Source: Ignelater luminosus
Taxonomy: Eukaryota > Arthropoda > Insecta > Coleoptera > Elateridae
Assembly (NCBI GenBank): GCA_011009095.1
Contig: VTPC01000810.1
Location: 39,213 to 103,212 of the forward strand
Direction: 5' to 3'
DNA length: 64,000 nt
How positions within the stretch are numbered: the first letter of the stretch is position 1; each line of letters starts with the position of its first letter. A program made the position numbers and the translations under genes. The notes under the pieces are model-generated. The model was given only the letters and a program-made list of their open reading frames with translations. It was not told where the DNA came from and did no database searches. This document shows, in pieces, positions 13,001-24,507 of the stretch.

Positions 13001-14620
13001 CATTTCTTATTATTTTTGAAGTTTCCAATTTAATTTCTAAATTTTGTTATTTGAATTGTTTAAATGAAACCAGAAATTTAGAAATATCTCACGTTGTTTT
13101 TTATTGTTTAATTTACAAGTTTTGGCACGTAATATACGTGTCGAGTTGAAAATATTTAGTGATAATGATGCAGATAACATATTTAAGTTTCTATTTAGAT
13201 CATCATTAGCGCGACAGATTCGGCAGGTAGATAACAGAGACGACGACATGCGTCACAGCGTACACACGTTATGCCTCATGGGCGCCATGTGCAGTCTATG
13301 TCTTAACATTCTTTAAAAATTCCTTCTTGCGCTTTGTAGTGCAATTTATAAAGTACATCTAATTTTGGAAAAAAAGATTTCTTAATTTGGGAAGTAACGG
13401 TGGGTTCAAAGCTGATAAAATTTGTGAACTCCGCTATATTGAAAATAATCTTTCTAATTTGGATGTCAAATATGAGTAATAAAGTACATTTATATTGTTC
13501 ATCCAAATGGGTTTTCTTATCTTTTGTGCATTTTTTCTTAGCTACTTCTATTTTTAAATTGTTTTGAAACGGCCGGCGACGCACGTATACAATCTTGCGT
13601 AGAGCAAAGTTTAAAATTAGATTAATTAGATACAACAATGTAAATAAATTATAGTTCATCAAAACCGATCGAGATTTATATTATGCTCATGTTAAAATAT
13701 GATCACTGTCTCTTACCCTGTTTATGATACATTGCAATCACAAATGATGTTTAAAACCAAGATGAGCTGGCGAACAAAAACTGAGTAAATCCACCTTCTG
13801 TGCAAAATGCATCTTTTATGTTATGTCCATTAGGATCTAGAAAGAGAGATTCGGAATAGATAAAGTTAGTATAGGGCGTTAGTGCCTGCGTGCCTTGTAT
13901 AGGTTAATTTCTAACATTCAAATACTACTAATTTACCTCTATGAGTGAAAGTGATTGTAATATAGAAAGATTCTATAACATACCCTGATTCAATTCCAAC
14001 GAGACTTGGCAGAAAGAAAGAACCTTTCACTTCCAAAAATATCTTGGCCAAGGTATGACCTTTTTAAGCTAATTTTATGTTGAAAAGGTTGAAAAGATCA
14101 TTGATTGGGTACTGCTATGGTGTTATGGTCATATCTATTTACATCTAAGTCAAGAAAAGTTTTTTGGAGTAAATCTCAATATCAACGTAATCAATACAGA
14201 AAGTTCTCCTTACACTTTCTACATTATTAATGAGGGCGAGTTGTTATTTCGAGCAGTCAAAACTTCTTTGAGAGACTTGCAGCGTTTCTTTTTTTTAAGT
14301 TCTAATTATTATTTACTTTTGGAAATGTCTTCTAATTTTTATTTCGTCTTATTGTAAAAATCTAGATCTGTCAAAAATTAGCTGGATTATGGATATGTTT
14401 TGAAGATGCAAAGTTCAATCCAAAATATTATTCTTTCTTAACTATTTCGGAAACAATGTGAAACATTGAGATGTAATAATACAATGTCAATCATTTAATG
14501 TAAATCTTGAAACTAAACTTTCTAATTATTTTTTCAGTGAAGTAACATTTTTTTGTCCAAATCCATTCTGTTCTAAAAGTAAAAATCTTTGAAGACGATT
14601 TATAGATCTATTTCATTACT
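10050..14620. other. Intergenic AT-rich DNA
   Basis: No gene recognised. Several 60-120 codon frames (11371-11616, 11736-11960, 13303-13662 minus) lack domains. Two short patches have more CG dinucleotides than their surroundings (about 12830-12920 and 13120-13300, plus 13570-13600). They could be regulatory or old exon debris, but nothing specific is visible. Confidence 0.45.
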
Positions 14621-14629
14621 TGCTTATGG

Positions 14630-16900
14630 TTGTAAATGTATAAAATCTTGTTAGTACTAAATGGGACTTATTGGAGTTGGTATTACCTGAAAGACTTGGT
14701 AGTACTTGGCAAGACTTGACAGTATTTATTTGATTCAAATGCAAACAAGATGTTAAAAGAAAAAAACGTTTTCTAAAACTAAATAAACTGACAGTACTAA
14801 TGGTACTTTTGTAATCCTGATAAGTACTGGCCCTACTATTTAGTACTCCAAGTTTTTTTACTAATACCACCGAGTCCTGCTGCCAAATTCTGCAAATACT
14901 ACCAGATGCTGTCAAGTACTATCGGGTTCTATCTAACAGATCCTGTCAAGTACTACAATTCAAAGTTATAGAAACGGGCCCCCTTTATAACTAAAAAGTT
15001 TGACAGTACTTTTGGTACTTCTGTGATTCTGATGAATACTGTCTCCTGCTGCCTAGTACAATCAAGTCTTGCCTAAAACTTTTAAGTCCTGCCTAGTGTG
15101 CCTTGATATTGTTTTATTAAATGTCATTTACAGTGTGTATAAAGGAAAGAAAAAAAAATTTAACAGTAAATTCTTATTCTATCCTTTATACTCGCCGTGC
15201 GAGTAGAGAGCTAACGTATATTTTGTCTCCCTTCTTTGACAAGTGTGTCCACACTCTACCCATTAAAAAATGACATTTAATAAAACAATATCAAGGCACA
15301 CTAGTCTTGCCTAATACTAGTAAGTCTTGCTACCAGGTCCTGCAAGTATTACAATTCAAAAAGGAACAGAGAGATAGTTTTTTAAAACTAAATAAACTTG
15401 GAAATACTTTTAGTACTTTTGTGATTCTAATAGGTATTGCCTCCTACTGCAAAGTAATGATGCCAGGTCCTTCCAGGTACTGCAAATGTGAACAGAGTAT
15501 TAGATAACAAGTACATTTTTAAAGATGAAATAGACTTAGCAGTAGGTTTGGTACTTCCGTGATCCTGGTAAGTACTACAGTTTAAATGTAAATAATGTTA
15601 GATGAAAGGTACGTTTTCTAAAACTAAATAAACTTGACAGTACTTCTGTTACTTTCCTAATCTTGATAAGTACTCTCTTACTACTTAGTACTGCAAGATT
15701 CTGCTTATTACTACCAAGTCCTGCTGCCAGGTCCTACCAATAGCGCTAGATCCCGCTAAGTACAATCGCGTCCTATCAAATGCTATCAAATCTCGTCAAG
15801 CGCTACCAAGCCCCCTACCAAGTACTATAATTTAAATGCAAACCGAGTACCATAAGACAGGAACGTTTTAAAAACTACATAGACTTAGTGGTACTTTCAG
15901 TACTTACGTGTACCTGACAGGTACTGTCTCTTATTGCCAAGTTCTGTCCAGTACTACCACGTCCTGCATGACATTATCCAGTGCTACTTAATATTATCAC
16001 ATCCTGCTACCAAGTCTTACTAAGTACTCCATCTTAAATGCGAACAAAGTTTTGAATGACAGGCACATTTTCTAAAACTAAATATACTTGACAGTATCTT
16101 GATTCTGATAAGTACTGTTTCTTACTGTTCAGTACTGAAAGATCTTGGCTAATATCACCAAGTAGCAGTGCTAGTACAATCGAGATCTACCTAGCATTAC
16201 CAGATCCTGTCAAGTGCCATTAAGCCATGTCAAGTACTACAATTTAAATACGAACAGTGTCATAAAACAAAACGTTTTTTAAAAAGTCAACTTGGTAGTA
16301 CTTTTAGTACTCCCATGTTCCTGATAGGTACTATCTCCTACTGTCAAGTCCTGTCTATGACTACCGCATTCTGCTTGCAGCTTAATACTATCAAATTCTG
16401 TTTAATATATCAAATCATGCAAGTGCTACAATGTAAACAGGGTTTTAGATGACAGGCAGGTTTTTAAAAACTAAATAAACTTGGCAGTATTTTTGGTACT
16501 GGTACCTGATAGACACTGCCTCCTACTGCGCAGTATTGTCAAATTCTGCTGGCAGATTCTGTCAATACTGGAAAATCCTACCAAGTACTAACGAGTCTTA
16601 CTAGGTGCTGTCTTATCTAGTAGTACCAAGTCCTGCCAAGTACTACCAAGTTCTGTTAAATTCCCGTGAAAGACTCTCTAATTAGATTGAACAATTTGAC
16701 AGCAGTGGTGGAAGACAAAGCAGTACTTACTTAACAGCATCTGGAAATACTAAGACAGGACATGGTAGTGTTAGTGTACTTTATAAAATTGAGGAGAATA
16801 TGGCAGAACTTGAAAGTAGTAGGTAACAGTTAGCAGTATCAAACAGGACTTGGTAGTATTAGGCAGTAAAAGACAGTACTCGTTAGAATTAAGGATTAAG
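14630..16900. repeat. Diverged ~200-bp tandem array rich in TACT/CCTG words
   Basis: At least eight diverged units share an anchor TAAAACTAAATAAACTTG followed by (A/G)CAGTACTTTTGGTACTT, then GATCCTGATAAGTACTG, CTCCTACTGC and runs of 'aagtcctgcc'/'aagtactacc', closing with a CAATTTAAATGCAAAC-like block. Anchors lie near 14770, 14990, 15395, 15620, 15870, 16076, 16275 and 16465, giving a period of roughly 200-250 bases; the 15.0-15.4 kb interval is enlarged by an inserted element. From about 16690 the same words appear in reverse complement (AGGACTTGGTAGTATTAGGCAG), so the array has an inverted tail. Many units differ by indels, so it is old. Confidence 0.75.
15096..15301. mobile_element. 206-bp TIR element (MITE) nested in the tandem array
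   Basis: Bases 15093-15129 and 15268-15304 form a perfect 37-bp inverted repeat that includes the flanking TA dinucleotides. Reading the element as GTGTGCCTTGATATTG... to its complement, with TA at 15094-15095 and 15302-15303 as target duplication, fits a Tc1/mariner-type MITE. The interior (15130-15267) is unrelated to the satellite words on either side and has no coding capacity. Perfect arms imply a much younger insertion than the surrounding array. Confidence 0.72.
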
Positions 16901-19900
16901 TACATATTTTTGGATAGCGAATCACTTCCTGGTGTACTTGATATTAAAATTTCTTGATATCAACAATATTCAAAGTAAATACTTGAAATTGCTCTTGAAA
17001 TTGAAGGTAAGATGGTACCAAAGCAATGAAACAGCGTTCGTATACCGGTGTGTAAGAAAAAACTATTTACAATACTGAGAAAAATATTGGCGGACTTAAG
17101 AAAAAGTTAACTTACACTGCTTCACTTTCTAGAAGATATAGAACCTTCGAAGTTGACACACTTTTCAAAAAAGAATGGATTGATACCTTGATCTTCAATA
17201 AATAGCCAGGCAGGTTCAAAGAAAGGATGCGCAAGGCAGACACTGAAAAAAGGTGTGGTGAGTGAAATAGTTAAGAAAAAAGTTAGAAGTTAGTACAAAG
17301 ATTCGATGTTGCTTGTTTGTTAAACGCTTGACCCGTGTACAGTTACTGTTACTACTACTGCTATTGTGTAGCAAGAATGTAACAACAAGAGATAACTAAG
17401 TAAGTGTCCAGTCTCTAAGTCTCTACCGCCTAAAGTCTAAAAAGTTAACAAATGTTACGTATGTAAAAAATGGAAAACTACCGCTAGATTTTATCGATAA
17501 TCCAAAAAGAAATATCTCCCGACGCTGTCAGGAAGTAAGTCATAGAAGAGGAAGTTCCACTAGATTTCGAATTCAGATTTTTAGTTCAATCTGCACCGTT
17601 TTTGTTTTGTTTTTAATTATGTACTTATTCAAATGTTTTTAAATTGGTTGTTTTGTTGCTGTTGTATATTACTATCTTCATTTGCTTTTTTCTTTAATTA
17701 ATTACCTAAAATAGTGTTAATATTACTTTAAATGCTTCACTTCAATTATTTATTTAATAAACTAAATGCATTGTTTCTTCAGTAGCTCTTTTGTTTTCTT
17801 TGTAAACAAAATACATAATGTTAAATTATCTGTAGAAAACGGGGTTCTTTTCATCATCCTTTTTGAAAATTGATGTTATATGCGTGATACTTTTGCATTA
17901 ATTAAATCAGTTTATTAAATTTGCTATTTAGTTAACAATTTTGTGGCTTTTTCCTTATTTAATTAATCCGACACAGAACCGGCGTTAGGAACAGGCGAAA
18001 CAGACAACGATCTGCTCCCAAAATTTCATGGGTGGCAAATTGCACTTCATTAGTCAGCATGGGAGAGTATTGCACAAATAGGTACCTAATATTCAGTGGC
18101 ATCACGCAATTTTTCATCAAAAGAATGGCGACATAAGAAAATATTTAATAAATAAAAGATACTTCCATAACGACTAAAATATTTATGCTTAACGTTCTCA
18201 GATTATAGTGTTATCTAGAACACATTTTCACTCTAGCAATGTTGTTAGATTATGTAAGAATGATGCACTTGCAAGGTTGGTTTTCCTACGAGAAACTATA
18301 ATTCGGTCTAAATACATACTTGATTACTCTTCTACATCTTCATTACAAAACTGGCACTTACAAGGTGCAAGAATGTTCACAAAAATATTCAGAAACGTGA
18401 GGGTAAAATTATTACTCGGAGAAAATTGCAATTTCGCATGGAAAAGTATCAAATAGTTATTAAATAATATTATCCCTTTCTGAAACGAACTATAAATTTG
18501 TATGACCGTTAAAGATATTGATACACCCCTGGTCTGTTCAAGCGGCAAAAGCATCTTTGTTCTTGTTGTTATCGGTACGCTGTCGACTGTCGGAACCTTT
18601 ATAGTTGCGATAGCCATACGCCATACCTATTTAAAATAGTTAATCGACGTTGTTTTACAGTTTTAATCGAACCATAAAAGATAACCTATTTGTGTTTTGC
18701 TATTTGCTGCTTTGAACTGCATACAAATTTTTGCAACTATTTATTTGGAAAATAACAATTTTATAAAAAAATACATTTTATTACTGTGTTTATTAATTGT
18801 ATGTTGTTTGGACAAACTAAATAGCTTTTACCAACCCAACCGTTCAATAAAAAATTGTTGTTCAAAATCATTTTACATGAGGATTGGCCATGATATTTCT
18901 TTGCTAAGTTTGTTATATTTGAAATATGTTCAATTTTTGTACTAAAAGGGCCATTTCAGTTGCATATAGGTATATGTTGCATTCAGACTACTTGCAAGAT
19001 CAAAAATCATTAAATATACACATAAATTAAACAATGTTCAGGACGGGACCATTTTTGTTAAGAATGATTCAGGAAAGGCACAGCACATTGCAGAGAAATT
19101 CTATATCTCAAGAATCGAGATATTACTTGAATGTTTAAATAAACGACCAAACAATCTTGACGTCAAAACTATCTAAACAACTTGAATCGCATTTGAAGTG
19201 GTTTATAATACGTTGTGAAATATTTTGCAAGAGCAAAGAGAAATTCCAACATATCAAATCAAGGTTGGTGGGTCGTTTGAGAGTTTAGAGTACCTATAGT
19301 TGAAAAAAGTTTATGAACTAGAGGTTCTCCATCTTGTACTTCCAGAACTAAAGGTTGGATGTAGATTGGACTTCTTTTGGTAGAAATAGCAAATGAGAAT
19401 CTACAAAACGAGTCAGGTGCGAGCTCAACTTCACCGTAGATAAATACATTGTGAAATAAACGGTGAGTTAAAGAAAAATGAGAAATACTGAAATTGAGTA
19501 ACATGGTCTTTAAGCTAGAGCGTTACCAAAAACCACAATTAAATAATACTTAGTGATACAATAAGGTTAGAGATGTGAACAAAAATAAAATTCATGACTG
19601 CAGAACAACAGAAAATTTTGGGTCACTGTTCAAAGCATTCCGACTTTTAAACAAACCGTAGAACTCGGGCGCATTTTACAGAATACTAACCTAAAGACAA
19701 AACAAAAAAATTTGCTGTAACCATCTCGATTTGAAATCAACGTGACCATAAAATTCGTTGCTCTTCTTATCACACTGCTATGGTTTATTACGGTTTTACT
19801 TTTTTTGTTTATCGAGTATTAAAACACCAAATATATATAATATAGAATTTTATTCTTGACAGTTTTCCAGTAAATCTATAGGCGTCGGAGGATCTTTTAC

Positions 19901-21270
19901 ACCAGGGATGTGGAATGTTTAGTTGCATTCATGCAGGTCCTTAACAGGTTCTAGTTGAACAGTTAATGCCCTTATTTCAGGTTTTAGGGGGTTTTCCTTA
20001 ATCATGCAGGTGAATACAGGAACAGTTATTTTCAGGATTTGATTATGTTTTATCACATAGGTATTTACTTTTAGCCTTCTTAGAAATTCCCATTTCCGAA
20101 TGTAGAAAACTTGCGAGCCCTTAAAGTACAGTGGCCTTCTTTCTTTGCAAGCCCGTACACAGTTAAGTTTTCAACTGTTTTACCGCCAGCTTAAAAAGAA
20201 ATTAACCAGATTTAGCATGTTTCTCTAAGATGAGAATTTTTCTAATACCAAAGGTAACTTAGAACGCAATAAAAATTTCTTTTTTGCACAAAGCTGTCGT
20301 TTGTGCCTACCCGAAAGTGTAAGCAATCCGTTCATTTTTGTACGCTGTTTTGTTCTATTTTCTATTTTAATATTAATTGTGCTATACATTCAAATATTTG
20401 CTAATCCGTGAAGTTTCAATGCTCGATCCCTCAAATCATCTGAGGCCTATGATTAAAGCAGTCAAAAAATCAAGAACTCTAACTGTGAAAGCAACTTTAA
20501 GCTCTTCTGAATTCTAGATCTTATAGGTATTTTTCTACAGTATACCTTAAAACCCAAAATACAACTTCCTGAGAATATTTCTCAAAGAATGGAAACTGAA
20601 GGGATTGCAACTGTGACAGATCATGCAAAAATGAGAAACACGAGATTATGCACACCATCACTGACAAAAGAAAACAAAATTCTGCTAGTTTTAGCAACAG
20701 AAGCGTGTACGTACGTTACAAAGACGAAGGAATGGTCTGGTGTATTGATAATTTTCTTGGGAAGAAGTATTTTACATACCTTTGAAAATTTGTAACATTG
20801 ATTCAGTAATACTCGGAATTCAATCTCAAGGATATCAGAATCCTCTCAAGAACCCAATGGTCTTGGAGCCAAACTGGGTTCAAACATAAATAGCTGCTAT
20901 AACATTCAATATGATCGATGTTCATTAATCTGTTGTGTTTGAAATTTTGTATTGTGGAAACAAAAAGTCGAGTGCAATGAAAGAGAGCTAGTTTTCCCAA
21001 TTGCTTCAACACTGATACAACTTTTTGTCGGTCTTCCGTTTTAGCAATCCCTACTTTAACCCTTTAATCTAGAAAGTCTCTGCAGAACACCATGTGGAAG
21101 ATTCAATTTCACACTATTGATAAAATTCGAGTTGATAACTATACTTAAGCTATAAATACTGTAACACTATCTACATTATCTAAAAATGTTTTTTTTAAAT
21201 TTAAGTATTATCTATTAAATACATGATTTAAAAATTACAAAAACAAAAAGTCATTCAAATTGGCCGCCCT
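16901..21270. other. Intergenic AT-rich DNA
   Basis: No gene recognised. The frames at 18208-18456, 18324-18617 (minus), 19259-19504 (minus) and 20589-20795 have no recognisable domain. A possible short hAT-type end is listed separately at 17974. Confidence 0.45.
17974..18110. mobile_element. Possible hAT-type short element end
   Basis: CAGAACCGGCGTTAGGAACA followed by AGGCGAAACAG and TGGGTGGCAAATTG resembles the family of dispersed elements beginning CAGGGCCGGC(G/T)TTAGG. No matching right end or 8-bp duplication was found by eye. Confidence 0.25.
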
Positions 21271-21274
21271 TGAA

Positions 21275-21891
21275 TCAGAAGTAAGGCGCTTCGATAAGCG
21301 AGCGCTTTAACGATCCACTATTTGGATGTCTTTTGGGGCAAGCCATATCCTCCAAAACGGACCATAAATTCTAATCCAACGGATTGTCGAAGACCATTCT
21401 TCAGTGCATATGAAATCGGGAACGTGGTTTTTGCTTTGTGACCTAGTGCAGAGCCCTATTGAAAACCAAAGTTGATTTTTGAACATGGTCGTGTTCAAAG
21501 CTTTTACGCAAGATTCCAAAGCCGTTTTTTGGTATACTTTGGGTAATGTCTTTATCTCACCAAACCATCACTAAAACCTCTCTGAACCTTTCTAATTATC
21601 TGGGACACTTTTCGGGAACTGTGGGTGTCCGCTCAATCATTTTGTTTATTAAAATCTTTTCGTCTGTTAACAAGATTTTGAGATGTTTCTGTTCTGCGTA
21701 CCGAATCTTTTGGATTTCTCCACTCTGGTTTTTTTTAGAGTTTCTGTTAGCAGATGTCCCGTTGTTCTGCGGTATACGCCTAATCCTAAATCAGTTTTAA
21801 TAATGCGAGGCACAGATCATTGCGGTATCTTCATCTCTCTTGACATGACCCTTTCATTCCGAAACAAATTTCGACTAATTCATTCGCGTAC
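21275..21891 (-). pseudogene. Tc1/mariner transposase relic
   Basis: Read on the minus strand from 21891 downwards, three frames in succession give a decayed Tc1/mariner transposase. First comes a helix-turn-helix part (SREMKI, RIIKTDLGLGVYRRTTGHLL, then TETLKKTRVEKSKR). After a frameshift comes a LLTDEKI-like catalytic segment. Further on are GHKAKT and a C-terminal block resembling 'DxNLWSVLE-xAC-KRHPN-ESLKRSLIEA', ending in TGA at 21277-21275. In this family the last block follows the third catalytic acid and the NPxD-like motif. There are several stops and at least two frameshifts, so the copy is dead. TIRs were not located. The subgroup is not assigned. Confidence 0.65.
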
Positions 21892-21899
21892 CTACTGTG

Positions 21900-23730
21900 T
21901 TATATCAAAATATTTATGACTCGTTCATAATAAGTGCATCTAGTTGTGTAACAGTATTTATAACTAGACTAAGTAGAATACTGAAGTTTCTAGCGTTCGA
22001 TAAAGATCAGATTTTAAGCCTAAATAAAGGCTTCCAGATTTAGACGTTAGATTTGTCATTTTACCTGTCGGCATGAGTAACCCTTTCAAAAATGAAGTAA
22101 AAAGGAAAAATCAAAATATATGATTGAAGATATTCAATCAATAGTATGACTATAATAAAGATAGGGCAACAAACATTTTGTTTTTATTAGATCTAGTATT
22201 CTTGATTTTTTGTTTTATTCTAATGTGAAAAGTAGAAAAAAGTCACAGAAGCTGAGTAATAGTGCTTTGCTTCGTTTTTGAAAATCCTGCTGTTGGACTT
22301 CTGAAATGTGAAAGCATCTTCTATCCAGAACAAGCTGTGAATAGCCTACAATTGAACCAAAAACAAAAATGTAAATTCAAAAAGGTTTGGTTCAGTCAAA
22401 ATCCAAACTTCAAATTAGATAGCACAAGGAGTCAGATTTTACAAATCAAAACCACGCAGTTTCTTTTATTCTCAAAATTTCGTTGCCAGTAAGCATTACA
22501 TTTTGATAAACTACGTTAGTATTATAATTGAGTTTTTGCCAGTTTGAGAAACTCTCTCAGACGAAAAATCCCAAACAAAGAGAAAAATGTGACAAGCCAA
22601 GAAGCTTCACTTACCGATCCAAAGAGAACGAATTCCCAAGTTCTCATGTTGACCCAATGGTCTGAAAACAAAGCGATTCGTTCAAAAACGTTCGCAATCA
22701 TTGGGAATCTGATTTAGGCAACGTTGCTTTTATTTTAAGAGATAAGATTCTCTATCATCTCTTCTGAGACGTTTTGTCTTATGTTTCTCCAAATTTTGAC
22801 TTAACTACACCGTCTTGAGAAATATTTCAGAATCATATAGCTTTTTTCAGCCGCTTGTCTTTCTTACTCTTAAAATTTTCTTGGATTTCGCTAATATTAG
22901 ATAGGCTTTCTTTGTAGCATTGATTCTGGACAATTGATGATTTATTTGATGACTATACATTCTATTATTTTTTTCAGTTCAACTATTGATGACTTTTGAG
23001 TTTCAATTCTAAGATCGTTTTAACTTTAGATTTCTTTTTGATAATATTTAGACTGTTTATGTTAATATAGTAATACTCTAGTGTTCACCTAAAAAATACT
23101 GACTGTATAAGATACTTATGTGTACTAATACGCGTTGTAATAGCAAACAAAGAGGGTTCAATAAGAACTTTGACTCTCCAGCCGTAAAAAGGGGTCCTAT
23201 ACTTGAACATGTGCATTGTGTGATACGTCAGAGACTTTTTCTTTAATTGTTTGATATCAGTTTGAATTTATTTTCAAATTGTAAATATAACAGAATGTTG
23301 ATTTTTTCGAACAATTTTTAGTTTAGTTGGTCATCACATAGTTTACTCAGAAATTACTCAAACATTATTTTAGAGTGAGAATTCTGATTTTATTTTTATT
23401 CGTAAGCTGTTGTTATTTTCTGGTAAAAGAAACTGACAATTAATTTTTTTTGACAAAAACAATAAGATTAGAACAAGTTAGGTAACGAAAAAGAGATAAA
23501 CTGTATCTAAATAATTCAGTTTGTAAACTCCCCTTTTTTATTTATTACACAATCAGTCAAAAAGTCCAGATCTAATCTAAAGAATTAACGTTGAATCTCT
23601 CTTTTATATTCTCTCTTAGTCTTAACTGAACTTCTGCATAAATTAAAATTTACCACAATAAAATTTAATAACAATGACAACCATTACGTTTAAACCAACT
23701 CTAATAAAAGAAATTAATAAAAACTATTTA
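21900..23730. other. Intergenic AT-rich DNA upstream of Sox100B
   Basis: Nothing recognised. Frames such as 22262-22492 lack domains. Confidence 0.45.
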
Positions 23731-23739
23731 ATTCTCGCA

Positions 23740-24265
23740 CCAATAGGATTAACGCTAGGCGGTTTTATAAATAGAAGGTCTCCTTGCGATTGGCAGAGTC
23801 CTCAACTTCTTGGCATCAACATGTGTCACGACATGTCGAAGAAGGCCAGACTATCGCATTATGTCACTTCGCCGTTAATCATGCAAACGAGCAACAAAGA
23901 TAGAGATAAAAACTTGAGCCGAGTGTTAAGAAGAAATTCTTTATCTTGAAACTGGTGCGTGGTATATGAAACTGCTCCAGGGACCTCAAAGCACTCTTTG
24001 ATTTGTGTTTGCGAGGGAAGGTGTCGGACCGATACGACTCAAAACAGTCCGGTTATTGTTTTACGGTAAACTCCGTAATCGCAGGTGGTCGCGAGAAGGA
24101 GAGATTCATTCATAATTTTATATAAAGCGTAATTATAAAATTTATGAATGCTTCTTGTTATTATTGCTTCGGTAGCAAACGATTTGTGATTGTTTTGGCT
24201 TTCTTTATTATTCGGATGAACTTTTTTTTCTTTTGAAGTGATCGGTTATTGTTGTTGAAAGAATA
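23740..24265 (+). promoter_or_regulatory. Candidate Sox100B promoter and 5' leader
   Basis: GC content rises from about 23750 to the start codon, unlike the AT-rich DNA upstream. A TATAAATA box lies at 23766-23773 with an inverted CCAAT (GATTGGCAG) about 25 bases further on. A second TATATAAA lies at 24119-24126, about 140 bases before the ATG. Either could position transcription; a TSS near 23800 would give a leader of about 460 bases. The 91-codon frame at 23674-23949 begins upstream of the first TATA box and is not read here as a gene. RNA 5' ends are not visible from sequence, so this is a proposal. Confidence 0.4.
24107..24150. repeat. Hairpin-forming inverted repeat in the Sox leader
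   Basis: CATTCATAATTTTATA (24107-24122) pairs with TATAAAATTTATGAATG (24134-24150), with one unpaired base and an 11-base loop. It sits about 115 bases before the Sox start codon and overlaps the second TATA-like string. It could be an RNA stem in the leader or a pair of facing homeodomain-type sites (TTTATGA cores). Confidence 0.55.
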
Positions 24266-24507
24266 ATGTTATCATCGGCGGGCAATTTGGTGCGCTCGCA
24301 AACGATGCCTTTAAATGCGACGGCGGCGGCTGCAGCGGCAGCGTCGGTTGCAAATGCGATAAGTACGATACAAGAAGAAACATCTAATTTGCACAAGGCG
24401 ATTCCAGGAACGTCTGAAAATACGCAATTGGACAAAACGGAAATTAATGAAGCTGTAACCAAAGTTTTAAGGGGTTACGACTGGACTCTTGTTCCTATTG
24501 CTACAAA
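24266..24507 (+). CDS. Sox100B: SoxE transcription factor (Sox100B), coding exon 1
   Basis: SoxE proteins (Sox8/9/10 in vertebrates, Sox100B in flies) are nuclear HMG-box transcription factors acting in gonad, gut and other organ development. The exon starts at the ATG at 24266: an in-frame TGA at 24239 with no other ATG between makes this start firm. It encodes residues 1-80 plus two bases of codon 81. A seven-alanine run (A20-A26) is followed by a polar stretch and then the SoxE dimerisation segment INEAVTKVLRGYDWTLVPI (residues 60-78), diagnostic for group E and used for cooperative binding to paired sites. The donor AAA|GTAAGT ends the exon at 24507 in phase 2. Exon 2 continues the frame across a 17.3-kb intron. 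Local CpG density is well above the flanks. Identity as SoxE is very secure. Confidence 0.93.

Noticed and set aside
14630..16900. Regularly spaced repeats considered as a CRISPR-like array
   Set aside because: The units are long, diverged and without unique spacers, in a eukaryotic context; this is satellite DNA.
23674..23949. 91-codon + strand frame upstream of Sox100B
   Set aside because: It starts upstream of a TATA box, has no recognisable domain and lies in the probable promoter/leader. An upstream ORF is possible but unsupported.
24208..24462. 84-codon minus-strand frame with an alanine run
   Set aside because: Antisense to Sox exon 1; the apparent alanine run reflects the GC-rich repeat codons on the + strand.
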